In this document: one piece after another, positions 24,659 through 33,027 of the stretch | Layout of the letters: the number at the start of each line of letters is the position of its first letter | How positions within the stretch are numbered: position 1 is the first letter of the stretch | NCBI GenBank assembly: GCA_036261625.1 | Contig: DATAKL010000044.1 | Coordinates: 165,997 to 229,996 of the forward strand | DNA from: JAAXKN01 sp036261625 | GTDB taxonomy: Bacteria; Bacteroidota; Ignavibacteria; Ignavibacteriales; SURF-24 | Length of the DNA stretch: 64,000 nt | Reading direction: 5' to 3' | Notes under the pieces: generated by a model | Databases searched by the model: none | What the model saw: the letters and a program-made list of their open reading frames with translations, nothing else | What the model was told of the DNA's origin: nothing | Translations under genes and position numbers: made by a program

Positions 24659-25774
24659 ATGCGACCTACTTTTGCCAAAATAAACCGTTCAAACCTGAAG
24701 TTCAATTTTCTTAACATAAAGAAAAAAGTTAAAAATGCTAAAATTATGGCCGTCGTTAAGGCTGATGCCTACGGCCACGGTATGACTGAGTGCGTTAAGA
24801 CACTTTTGTCGCTTGAAAACAAAAAGCCGGACTACTTTGCCGTAGCTCTCTTTGAGGAGGCTCTTGAATTCAGAAAAGCAGGCTTTAAGGAGCCTGTACT
24901 TGTATTTGCTCCCCCGCTTTTGTCAGAAGCCCCTGATTTCCTGAAATATAACGTTCTTCCTACTGTTTTTACAGAAGAACACCTGAATTTCTTCAGAAGT
25001 CTGAATAAAAACAGGAAAATCCGTGTGCACATAAAAATTGACACCGGAATGGGACGCCTGGGCGTAAAATATACCGATGCTGTGGACTTTATCCGTAAGG
25101 TGAGTCAGGATAAAAGGTTTGTAATTGACGGGATTTATACACATTTTGCAACCTCGGATGAACGCGATAAGACTTTTGCGGACCTCCAGCTTAAGAGATT
25201 TAAGTCGATTATAGACCAGCTGAAATCCGAAGGCATAAATTACGGACTTACACATGCCGCCAACAGCGGCGCAATTCTGGATATGCCGGAAGCTTATTTC
25301 GATATGATCCGGCCGGGCATCTCACTCTACGGCTATTATCCTTCTGATGAAACATCGGAGTCGATAAAGCTTAAGCCTGTGATGTCTCTTGTTACAAGTA
25401 TTACAAATATTAAGGAAATCACTAAGGGCGAATCTGTAAGCTATGGACGCAAATTCATAGCTAAGGAAAAAACCAGAATCGCTACGGCTTCTGTTGGATA
25501 TGCCGACGGATACGTGCGCGGACTCTCAAACAAGGCTGAGGTTATTATTAAGGGGAAAAAATACCCTCAGATTGGGCAGGTCTGCATGGACAGGATAATG
25601 TTCAATTTAGGCACTAACGGCAGCGTTAAGGAAAACGACGAGGTCATTCTGCTCGGAAAGGAAAAAGGCGCTGAATTTACGGCCGCCGACTGGGCAAGGA
25701 TCTTAAATACAATTCCCTATGAAATAACTTGCAACATCAGTAAAAGAGTACCAAGAGTCTATACTGAGAAATAA
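24659..25774 (+). CDS. alr: alanine racemase
   Basis: 371 residues, the usual length. PLP lysine is K34 in VVKADAYGHG. Further motifs: KIDTGMGRLG near residue 129, the DMIRPGISLYGY segment near residue 215, GESVSYGRKF with the second catalytic Tyr near residue 262, and VCMDRIMFNLG near residue 310. The enzyme makes D-alanine for peptidoglycan in the cytosol. The stop codon overlaps the start of the next gene (TAATG), so both are co-translated. Only one alr-type gene is seen in the window, without a fused MurF domain. Confidence 0.95.
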   Translation: MRPTFAKINRSNLKFNFLNIKKKVKNAKIMAVVKADAYGHGMTECVKTLLSLENKKPDYFAVALFEEALEFRKAGFKEPVLVFAPPLLSEAPDFLKYNVLPTVFTEEHLNFFRSLNKNRKIRVHIKIDTGMGRLGVKYTDAVDFIRKVSQDKRFVIDGIYTHFATSDERDKTFADLQLKRFKSIIDQLKSEGINYGLTHAANSGAILDMPEAYFDMIRPGISLYGYYPSDETSESIKLKPVMSLVTSITNIKEITKGESVSYGRKFIAKEKTRIATASVGYADGYVRGLSNKAEVIIKGKKYPQIGQVCMDRIMFNLGTNGSVKENDEVILLGKEKGAEFTAADWARILNTIPYEITCNISKRVPRVYTEK

Positions 25775-26670
25775 TGGATTTAATTCAACAATATATTGTC
25801 CAGTGTATAATTTCAGCTGCCAATAATTTAAGATTAAATACTGAAAAAATTGAGGTTGTTGCACTTATAAGAGAGAATATCTGCCAGTCGACAGATCTTG
25901 AGGCTGATATTCAGAAAATGAAAAAGGTGACTGAACTCTCGACCTTTGCCATAAGAATAGGGGAAATCTATAACTTTATTGCCAAAAGCAAAGTCGACTT
26001 TCTGAAGATTACCGACAAGTTTAAGGAACACAGCTACTACATTGTAAAAGATCTTAATAACCTGCTTGAAAGGGTTTCACCCCAGGCTTTCCGTCAGATC
26101 ATCCTTCAGATGAAAGAGGAAGAAACCATCAGAGCGGACCTCTCAAAAAGAAATCCCGGCGGGCCCTTGGATACTGAAGCTTTTGACGAAGAGCCGTCTT
26201 ACGATTTTGAACCTGAGCCGGAAAGAACCGTTTCCAAGGCTGAGCCTCAGGCTGTGGTGGAAGTAGCACCAGCACAAAAAAAGAAAGCTGAAGCTGAGGA
26301 GAATATACTCTTTGAGGATTATGAAAGCAGGATTTTGAGCCCTATTAAGGATCTGGACCAGTTCCTGAGGAAGCTTTCTTCAGGGAGTGTGGATGATAAA
26401 GAGATAGAAAAGTACAGTGAAATCATGAGGGAAAATGCTGATCTATCTGATAAAATAGGCTTTGAAATAATTGCAAACATGCACGGCGTCTTTCTAAGGG
26501 CGCTCGAGCTTCTTAAGTCAAATGTCATTCCTCCTGTGCGCGAGGTAGCCGAGGGGATGAGAGCCGCACTTATTGTAATTGTTGCGGTAATTAAGGGAAA
26601 AGACGTGGATATAAAAAAATTCTTAAATAAAGCTGAAGATTTTGGAAGAAAAATTCAGAATATAAATTAA
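25774..26670 (+). CDS. unknown protein with helical N- and C-terminal domains joined by an acidic linker
   Basis: 298 residues, not recognised. The N-terminal 120 residues are helical (ENICQSTDLEADIQKMKKV). A disordered acidic/proline linker covers about 125-180 (EEPSYDFEPEPE, then KKKAEAEE). The C-terminal 110 residues form another helical bundle (NMHGVFLRALELLKSNVIPPV), which could be an Hpt-like four-helix domain, but no phospho-accepting His context is convincing. No signal or membrane helix, so cytosolic. The ATG overlaps the alr stop codon, and manC begins 11 bases after its end, so it sits in the alr-manC transcription unit. Confidence 0.65.
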   Translation: MDLIQQYIVQCIISAANNLRLNTEKIEVVALIRENICQSTDLEADIQKMKKVTELSTFAIRIGEIYNFIAKSKVDFLKITDKFKEHSYYIVKDLNNLLERVSPQAFRQIILQMKEEETIRADLSKRNPGGPLDTEAFDEEPSYDFEPEPERTVSKAEPQAVVEVAPAQKKKAEAEENILFEDYESRILSPIKDLDQFLRKLSSGSVDDKEIEKYSEIMRENADLSDKIGFEIIANMHGVFLRALELLKSNVIPPVREVAEGMRAALIVIVAVIKGKDVDIKKFLNKAEDFGRKIQNIN

Positions 26671-26681
26671 AAGGAAATCGA

Positions 26682-27749
26682 ATGGAACTATATGCAGTGA
26701 TAATGGCCGGCGGAGTGGGTGCACGCTTCTGGCCCAGAAGCAAGGAAAAGAAACCAAAACAACTCCTGAAGATTTTCGGGCAGAATTCGATGATTCAGGA
26801 TACGGTAGACCGCCTGGAAGGACTGGTGGAGAAAAAAAATATACTTGTTATCACTAACAAAGTTCAGAAAGCAGAAATTAAAAACCAGCTGCCCGACGTG
26901 CCGGCTGAAAACATTATAGATGAACCTTTCGGCAAAAATACTGCAGCGGCAATAGGTCTGGCTTCAATTATAGTTGGAAAGAAAAGTAAAGATGCCGTTA
27001 TTCTCACACTTCCGGCAGACCATATAATAAGGGACAAGGCTGAATTTCAGAGAACTTTAACTTCGGCAGCAAATTTTGCCTATAAGAATCGCGGCCTGGT
27101 TACAATAGGCATTAATCCCACGAGGCCTGAAACAGGATACGGCTACATACAAATCGAAGAAAGGCCGGTTGAAGACAATATTTTCAAGGTGCTGACATTT
27201 GCAGAAAAGCCTAATTATGCAACTGCAGTAAGATTTCTCGACAGCGGAGATTTCCTCTGGAACAGCGGCATGTTTATCTGGAGAATAGACTCCATTATGA
27301 AGGAAATAGAAACCCATATGCCCGAACTCTTTGAAGGGCTTAAGGAAATTGAACAGAGCCTCGATACCCCGCAGTTCGAGAAAACATTAAGCCACGTCTA
27401 CGGACAGCTTAAAAGCATTTCAATAGACTACGGCGTAATGGAAAAGTCTTCGAACGTTTATCTGACGCGCGGCATGTTCATCTGGAGCGACGTGGGAAGC
27501 TGGGAGGAAGTTTACCAGTTGACGGAAAAAGATGAAGACGGCAACGCTCTGGTAGGGCATACCTACTGCCAGAACACTTCAGATTCATATGTATATTCGC
27601 CCAGGAAATTTACTGCTGTAGTTGGAGTTGAAAACCTGATAGTCATAAATACCGATGACGCTCTGCTTATATGCAGACGCGACAAGGCTCAGGAAGTAAA
27701 GAACGTGGTTGATTATCTTAAGATGAAAAAACTGACAGAACACTTATAA
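26682..27749 (+). CDS. manC: mannose-1-phosphate guanylyltransferase
   Basis: 355 residues, single nucleotidyltransferase domain without the C-terminal phosphomannose-isomerase cupin of long ManC proteins. Seen: MAGGVGARFWPRSKEKKPKQ (8-27), FGKNTAAAIGLA near residue 85, TLPADHII near residue 108, ETGYGYIQ near residue 149, FAEKPN near residue 173, LWNSGMFIW near residue 190 and WSDVGSWEE near residue 268. It makes GDP-mannose from GTP and mannose-1-phosphate for surface polysaccharides and glycolipids. AAAGGA lies just upstream. Operon with alr and the unknown protein. Confidence 0.93.
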   Translation: MELYAVIMAGGVGARFWPRSKEKKPKQLLKIFGQNSMIQDTVDRLEGLVEKKNILVITNKVQKAEIKNQLPDVPAENIIDEPFGKNTAAAIGLASIIVGKKSKDAVILTLPADHIIRDKAEFQRTLTSAANFAYKNRGLVTIGINPTRPETGYGYIQIEERPVEDNIFKVLTFAEKPNYATAVRFLDSGDFLWNSGMFIWRIDSIMKEIETHMPELFEGLKEIEQSLDTPQFEKTLSHVYGQLKSISIDYGVMEKSSNVYLTRGMFIWSDVGSWEEVYQLTEKDEDGNALVGHTYCQNTSDSYVYSPRKFTAVVGVENLIVINTDDALLICRRDKAQEVKNVVDYLKMKKLTEHL

Positions 27750-27793
27750 AAAGTCCGGTTAAAACAAATTCTTTAGCAAAATCCTGAAAAAAT

Positions 27794-28474
27794 ATGAAAA
27801 AACTCATTCTGGAATCTGACATCATAAAGCTCTCAAGGCAGGGTCTTAAGGTCCTGCCTGTAGCACAAAATGACATCATAACTCCGCTTGCAATGGATAA
27901 GATCAAATCGCTCGGAATGACTATTGTAAAGCGCGAGGAGACAGAAGAAATTGAAGCAGACCCAAGCCTTACAGCCCCGGCTGTAAAACTAAAAAAAGCG
28001 GCCATTGGAAGCGACCACACGGGATTTCTGGTAAAAGGGATGCTCTCCCGTGTGCTTACTGAAAAGTCCTACGGCGTTATCGACGTGGGAACTTATGATG
28101 AGGCTTCATGCGATTATCCTGATTTTGCTTTGGCAGTAGCCATGAAGGTAATTGAAAAGAAGGTTGATTTCGGTATTATCGTCGATGCTACCGGAATACC
28201 CTCGGCAATAACTGCCAATAAGGTGCCCGGCATCAGGGCCGCCACCTGCTACAATGAATTTTCCGCCCGGAGCGCCCGGGAGCATAACAATGCTAACGTG
28301 CTGGTTCTGGGGGCAAAGGCTTTGGGGGAAGAAACAATTAAGTCGATTCTGGATGTCTTCATCTCAACGCCCTTTGCCGCGGGGCGTCATCAGAAAAGGC
28401 TCGACAAGATAAAAGCCGTTGAAGATAAATTCATGAAAGATGAAAAAATTTTGAGAGCGGAACTAAAATCTTAA
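27794..28474 (+). CDS. RpiB/LacAB-family protein with BMC-type N-terminal segment; likely altered active site
   Basis: 226 residues: an RpiB domain (about 66-225) after a 65-residue extension. The extension (ESDIIKLSRQG...DIITPLAMDKIKSLGM, residues 7-42) resembles the short ITPxAxDxAKExG segment of microcompartment-associated proteins; this is inference from memory. In the RpiB part GSDHTGF (72-78), REHNNANVL (162-170) and GRHQKRL are kept. However, the ICGTG loop of E. coli RpiB is replaced by VDATGIPS (130-137). Asp131 sits where the catalytic Cys66 should be, and Ser137 where mycobacterial RpiB has its alternative Glu base. Ribose-phosphate isomerase activity is therefore uncertain. Probably part of a sugar-phosphate microcompartment with DeoC and the BMC proteins in this window. 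Confidence 0.8.
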   Translation: MKKLILESDIIKLSRQGLKVLPVAQNDIITPLAMDKIKSLGMTIVKREETEEIEADPSLTAPAVKLKKAAIGSDHTGFLVKGMLSRVLTEKSYGVIDVGTYDEASCDYPDFALAVAMKVIEKKVDFGIIVDATGIPSAITANKVPGIRAATCYNEFSARSAREHNNANVLVLGAKALGEETIKSILDVFISTPFAAGRHQKRLDKIKAVEDKFMKDEKILRAELKS

Positions 28475-28508
28475 CATAAGGATTTACATAAGAAAACGAG
28501 AGTAATTT

Positions 28509-29267
28509 TTGATAATAGTAAATGCAGAAGTAACACAGCTGATTGAACTGGGGAGTTCAATTTTCCTCATTAAGGTTCGCTGTCCTGAAATTGCACGCGA
28601 GGCTTCCCCGGGACAGTTTTGCAACATCAGGGTTTCGGAATCCAATTTCCCTCTTTTAAGAAGACCTTTCAGTATCTGCGACGTAGACGGCGATTACCTT
28701 TATTTCATGTTTAATGTCTTAGGTGAAGGAACAACTATCCTTTCGCACAAGAAAATAGGGGAAACGCTGGATATTCTGGGGCCCTTGGGACAGGGATTTA
28801 ATTTTGAAGGCGATTACGAGGCTGCCGTCTTTGTTGCAGGCGGCCTTGGGGCTGCGCCCTTTCCCTTTTTAACAAGAATGCTGCCTCAGACTAAAAAGCT
28901 TTTTACCTTTGTTGGCGGGCGTTCTTCGTCGGATGTTATAACCTACGGAATGAAAAACGAAATTATATCTACAGACGACGGCTCGAAAGGCTTTAAGGGC
29001 AACGTCGTAGAGCTCCTGGAAGCCAACAGGAAGATTCTTGAAGAGTCTAAAATCAAGGTCTTTGCCTGCGGCCCCACGCCGATGCTCCGTGCGGTAAAGG
29101 AATTCTGCATGAAGTACAGTTACAACTGCGAGATTTCAGTTGAAAGTGCAATGGCCTGCGGCTTCGGCATCTGCCAGGGCTGCCCCATTGAGGCGCTGGA
29201 TAAAGAGGGTTATTACCTGGTCTGTAAAGACGGTCCTGTCTTTGACATAAAAAAGGTGGCCTTATGA
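28509..29267 (+). CDS. pyrK: dihydroorotate dehydrogenase electron-transfer subunit
   Basis: 252 residues from a TTG start at 28509. FAD-binding region RRPFSICDV near residue 56, NAD-binding FVAGGLGAAPF near residue 114, and the C-terminal [2Fe-2S] Cys set in CGFGICQGCPIE...YYLVCKDGPVF (C-x4-C-x2-C, then one Cys about a dozen residues on). PyrK passes electrons from PyrD's FMN to NAD in the class 1B dihydroorotate dehydrogenase of pyrimidine synthesis. It overlaps pyrD by 4 bases (ATGA), as usual for this pair. No other pyr genes are adjacent. Confidence 0.93.
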   Translation: MIIVNAEVTQLIELGSSIFLIKVRCPEIAREASPGQFCNIRVSESNFPLLRRPFSICDVDGDYLYFMFNVLGEGTTILSHKKIGETLDILGPLGQGFNFEGDYEAAVFVAGGLGAAPFPFLTRMLPQTKKLFTFVGGRSSSDVITYGMKNEIISTDDGSKGFKGNVVELLEANRKILEESKIKVFACGPTPMLRAVKEFCMKYSYNCEISVESAMACGFGICQGCPIEALDKEGYYLVCKDGPVFDIKKVAL

Positions 29268-30205
29268 CAGACGGAAATCTAAAAAACTCACAGGACATAG
29301 ATCTTTCTGTACAGATAGGATCTTTAAGGCTGAAAAACCCCGTCATGCTGGCCTCAGGAACAGTGGGCTATGGAAACGAGATTTCAAACCTTACGGACTT
29401 AAATAAAATTGGTGCCATAGTAACAAAATCAGTAAGCCTGAAACCCCGAAAGGGGAACCCCCCGCAGAGAATTGTTGAAACCGCCTCCGGGATGCTTAAC
29501 GCCATAGGACTTGCAAACGTGGGGGTTGAAGAGTTCATTAAGACTAAAATTCCTTTCCTTAAGCAGTTCGATACGAATATCATCTGCAATATAGCTGCAA
29601 GCTCCATAGATGAGTACGTCGAGTGCACACGCATCCTTAGCCCTGAGGAGATAATTAAGGCTTTTGAAATAAATATTTCCTGTCCTAATGTTAAAGAAGG
29701 GGGGCTCATCTTCGGGCACGACCTTAAGGCTGTTGCCGAGATTACAAGACGCGTTAAGGGCGCAACGGATAAGCCGGTAATTATAAAGCTCTCTCCAAAC
29801 GTGCCTGACATTGCAGGCTACGCAAAGGTGGTTAGCGAGGAAGGGGGAGATGCCGTTTCAGCTATAAATACGCTCGTCGGCACCTCATTTAACATATACA
29901 CCCGCAAACCAAAATTGTTTAATGTTACCGGCGGGCTTTCAGGACCTGCTGTTAAACCGGTTGCCTTGGCCAAGGTGCTGGAGATAAAAAGGCGTGTGAA
30001 TATTCCGATCATAGGCATCGGCGGAATAATGAACTGGCAGGATGCCGCTGAATTTATGATTGTGGGCGCATCGGCAATTGAGATCGGGACTGTGAACTTT
30101 ATAAACCCCAATGCCGGCGTGGAAATAGCCGAAGGTCTGGAAGGATACTGCAGGAAAATGAAAATAAGCAGGATTTCGGATCTGACAGGTTCGTACGTAA
30201 TATGA
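29264..30205 (+). CDS. pyrD: dihydroorotate dehydrogenase, class 1B catalytic subunit
   Basis: 313 residues. Substrate and FMN features: NPVMLASGTVGYG (25-37), NISCPNVKEGG with the catalytic Cys of class 1B near residue 138, VIIKLSPN near residue 170, SAINTLVGTSF near residue 203, and the phosphate-binding GIGGI and GASAIEIGT near the end. It oxidises dihydroorotate to orotate with FMN, passing electrons to PyrK. The start overlaps pyrK by 4 bases. A short gap leads into folC, so pyrK-pyrD-folC probably form one transcript. Confidence 0.94.
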   Translation: MTDGNLKNSQDIDLSVQIGSLRLKNPVMLASGTVGYGNEISNLTDLNKIGAIVTKSVSLKPRKGNPPQRIVETASGMLNAIGLANVGVEEFIKTKIPFLKQFDTNIICNIAASSIDEYVECTRILSPEEIIKAFEINISCPNVKEGGLIFGHDLKAVAEITRRVKGATDKPVIIKLSPNVPDIAGYAKVVSEEGGDAVSAINTLVGTSFNIYTRKPKLFNVTGGLSGPAVKPVALAKVLEIKRRVNIPIIGIGGIMNWQDAAEFMIVGASAIEIGTVNFINPNAGVEIAEGLEGYCRKMKISRISDLTGSYVI

Positions 30206-30221
30206 TTTTGGGATTTAAGTG

Positions 30222-31493
30222 ATGAGTGAAATCAGTTATGCCCTCGAAAGGCTATACGGCCTGCAGAAATTCGGGATGAAACTCGGTCTGGATAATATTT
30301 CGGCTCTCCTTGGGCACTTAGGGAACCCGCAGAATAACTTTAAGAGTTTCCATATTGCAGGCACCAACGGAAAAGGGAGCACGTCTTCATATATTGCAAG
30401 CATACTCATGGAGGCAGGCTACAGGACAGGGCTATACACATCGCCTCACTTTGTCAGGTTCAATGAAAGAGTAAGACTTAACGGTGTTGAAGTTCCGGAT
30501 GAATTTATTGTGGAATTTATTTCCGGTATTAATCGTTTCATAGATATACATAAACCCACGTTCTTTGAGGTTACCACAGCCCTGGCATTTAAGTACTTCT
30601 CCGACATGAAAGCCGAATACGCCGTTATTGAAACCGGTCTTGGAGGAAGGCTTGATGCTACAAATACACTTATTCCTCTTTCGTCTGTTATCACATCGAT
30701 AAGCCTTGAGCACACGGAAATCTTAGGCGACACCATAGAAAAGATCGCCTATGAAAAAGGGGGAATAATTAAGGAAAACGGCAGGGTATTTACAGGCATT
30801 CTGCCTCTGCAGGCTGAAAATACAATTAAAGACATATGCAGCAATAAGCATGCTGAACTCTTCGGCCTGGCTGATTATATTAAAGAGGATAGCCAAAGCC
30901 TGGGGCTTCATACTGAGAATCTTTCTTTAGACAGAATTGAGCCCGCACTCTACGGTCCTTACCAGAGGAAAAATGCAGCGCTTGCAGTTCTGACACTTAA
31001 TAAAACGCTGAGTTTTAATAACTTAGACCACGTAACCATGGGTCTCAAAAACGTTGTGAAAAATTCCGGAATCCAGGGCCGCTATGAAGTCTATAAGGAT
31101 AAGCCAAGAATAATCTTTGATTCAGCGCACAACCTGGAAGGTATTGAAAGTTTCTTAAGCGCATTCAAAAGTCAGGAAAATGAGTTTACAAGGAAGACGC
31201 TTCTTTTTGGTGTGATGAGAGACAAGGCGGTTAAAGATATGCTTTTGGCCTTAAGAGGGCACTTTGATGAAATTCACTTAAATTCAATTGATTACGACAG
31301 GGCAGCCAGGCTGGATGAACTGGATGCGGTCAGTAAGCGTCTGGGCATAGAGGCATATAGTGAGGAAAGCGGGGCCCGTTTCATAGAGAAGTTTTCAAAA
31401 GAGAAAAGCCCCGGCGAATGCCTCGTTGTGCTCGGGAGCATGTATGTGCTGGGGAAGATCAAGGAAGAGCTGTTGAAGAAAAAAAAGCCTTGA
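30222..31493 (+). CDS. folC: folylpolyglutamate synthase / dihydrofolate synthase
   Basis: 423 residues from the ATG at 30222; a GTG directly before it is also possible. Seen: P-loop HIAGTNGKGSTSS near residue 45, YTSPHFVRFNERVR near residue 74, ETGLGGRLDATN near residue 137, EHTEILGDTIEKIAYEKGGI (quoted in part) near residue 165, and FDSAHNLEG in the C-terminal domain. These are standard FolC landmarks. The enzyme adds glutamate to folates and may also join pteroate and glutamate. The rho promoter appears to overlap its stop codon. Confidence 0.94.
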   Translation: MSEISYALERLYGLQKFGMKLGLDNISALLGHLGNPQNNFKSFHIAGTNGKGSTSSYIASILMEAGYRTGLYTSPHFVRFNERVRLNGVEVPDEFIVEFISGINRFIDIHKPTFFEVTTALAFKYFSDMKAEYAVIETGLGGRLDATNTLIPLSSVITSISLEHTEILGDTIEKIAYEKGGIIKENGRVFTGILPLQAENTIKDICSNKHAELFGLADYIKEDSQSLGLHTENLSLDRIEPALYGPYQRKNAALAVLTLNKTLSFNNLDHVTMGLKNVVKNSGIQGRYEVYKDKPRIIFDSAHNLEGIESFLSAFKSQENEFTRKTLLFGVMRDKAVKDMLLALRGHFDEIHLNSIDYDRAARLDELDAVSKRLGIEAYSEESGARFIEKFSKEKSPGECLVVLGSMYVLGKIKEELLKKKKP

Positions 31494-31520
31494 CATTTTT
31501 TAGCAATAAGTATAATTTTA
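31490..31520 (+). promoter_or_regulatory. possible rho promoter
   Basis: TTGACA at 31490-31495 overlaps the folC stop. TATAAT lies at 31511-31516, and a TAnnTTTG-like TAATTTTA at 31513-31520 is 20 bases from the TTG. Either a sigma70-like or a Bacteroidota-like reading is possible. It would give rho a leader of roughly 130 bases. Confidence 0.4.
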
Positions 31521-31657
31521 CTGTAGTTCCTCTTGTTCCTTTCGAAGCTTTCAAGACAGAGTGATCAGTAAATAACCCCGATTAACTAATCCGGTTATAA
31601 TTTAACATAATGCACAACTTAATAGTATTTTAATAATTCTTAATGTAGGATTGAAAT

Positions 31658-32911
31658 ATGCCAATGGATATTTCTGAACTTCAATCTAAGAAGATTGTTG
31701 ATTTAAATAAGATAGCTAAAGAGCTTGGAATTGTAGGCTACAGCGATCTTAGAAAACAGGAACTTATTTTTAAGATCCTGGAGGCACAGACTACTAAAGA
31801 CGGCCTTACATTCTCAAAAGGTGTTCTTGAAGTGCTTGCCGACGGATACGGTTTTCTAAGGAGCTCCGACTATAACTACCTTCCATCTCCCGATGATATA
31901 TATGTTTCACCATCACAGATAAAGAGATTCAGCTTAAGAACAGGCGATCACGTCTCAGGACAGGTAAGGCCTCCGAAGGAAGGGGAACGCTTCTTCGCGC
32001 TTCTGAGGGTTGAAGCCGTAAACGGGCAGAACCCCGATACAATCAGGGAAAGAACCCTGTTCGACAACCTGACACCTCTTTATCCGACCAAAAGACTTGT
32101 ACTTGAATCCGCTCCGGGTGAGTATTCAATGAGAATCATGGATGTCCTCTCCCCGATCGGAAAAGGGCAGAGAGGTCTGATCGTTTCACCACCGAAGAGC
32201 GGTAAAACAATCCTCCTTCAGAAGCTTGCCAACTCAATTTCACGTAACCATCCCGAAGTCAGACTCATCATGCTTTTAATTGATGAAAGACCGGAAGAAG
32301 TTACCGATATGCAGCGTTCTGTTCAGGCTGAGGTTATTAGTTCAACATTCGACGAACCTGCCGAACGCCACGTTCAGGTAGCCAATATGGTTATTGAAAA
32401 AGCCAAGAGAATGGTTGAAGCCAATATGGACGTTGTAATTCTCTTAGACAGTATTACAAGACTTGCCAGGGCACACAATACGGTTGCTCCCCATAGCGGC
32501 AGAATTCTTTCAGGCGGTGTTGACGCAAATGCTCTTCATAAACCAAAACGCTTCTTCGGTTCTGCGAGAAATACCGAAGACGGCGGAAGCCTTACAATTA
32601 TTGCAACTGCCCTTATCGAAACAGGAAGCAGAATGGATGAAGTTATCTTCGAGGAGTTTAAGGGTACAGGCAACATGGAACTTGTCTTAAGCCGCGAATT
32701 AAGCGACAGAAGAATCTTCCCTGCAATTGACATCAATAAGTCAGGCACCAGAAAAGAAGAACTTCTCTTAAGAGAAGAAGAACTCAATAAGATCTGGATA
32801 CTCAGGAAAATCTTAAGCGATTTCGACCCGACAGAGGCTATGGAATTCATTTTGGACAAAATGAAGGGAACAAAAAATAATAAAGAATTTATAAACAATA
32901 TGAATAGTTAA
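31658..32911 (+). CDS. rho: transcription termination factor Rho
   Basis: 417 residues. N-terminal Rho_N helical domain (LNKIAKELGI...KQELIFKILE, 16-48), RNA-binding cold-shock-like domain (GVLEVLADGYGFLRS, 57-71), then the hexameric ATPase with Walker A VSPPKSGKT near residue 178, LLIDERPEEVTD near residue 206, Walker B VVILLDSITRLARA near residue 258, and the Q/R-loop segment GGSLTIIATALIETGSRMDE (quoted in part). No large insertion before the RNA-binding domain. It unwinds RNA-DNA hybrids and ends transcripts. The 164-base upstream gap may carry an autoregulatory leader. AGGATTG precedes the ATG. Confidence 0.96.
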   Translation: MPMDISELQSKKIVDLNKIAKELGIVGYSDLRKQELIFKILEAQTTKDGLTFSKGVLEVLADGYGFLRSSDYNYLPSPDDIYVSPSQIKRFSLRTGDHVSGQVRPPKEGERFFALLRVEAVNGQNPDTIRERTLFDNLTPLYPTKRLVLESAPGEYSMRIMDVLSPIGKGQRGLIVSPPKSGKTILLQKLANSISRNHPEVRLIMLLIDERPEEVTDMQRSVQAEVISSTFDEPAERHVQVANMVIEKAKRMVEANMDVVILLDSITRLARAHNTVAPHSGRILSGGVDANALHKPKRFFGSARNTEDGGSLTIIATALIETGSRMDEVIFEEFKGTGNMELVLSRELSDRRIFPAIDINKSGTRKEELLLREEELNKIWILRKILSDFDPTEAMEFILDKMKGTKNNKEFINNMNS

Positions 32912-32934
32912 TCTATTTGTTCAGGTTCTTTTAT

Positions 32935-32996
32935 AAGCCGGATTGACAAGGCGCAAAAGTGTTATTGCCCTTTAATCCGGCTTTTTGTTATTTTAT
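32935..32996 (+). terminator. terminator after rho
   Basis: Stem AAGCCGGATT (32935-32944) with AATCCGGCTT (32974-32983), a 29-base loop containing a partial inner stem, then TTTGTTATTTTATTT. Confidence 0.85.
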
Positions 32997-33027
32997 TTAA
33001 ACAGGTTGCCTTTTCTTAAGGATATAT

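Noticed and set aside
31494..31657. Riboswitch in the rho leader
   Set aside because: I saw no known riboswitch motif or convincing stable stem; only promoter-like boxes are supportable.
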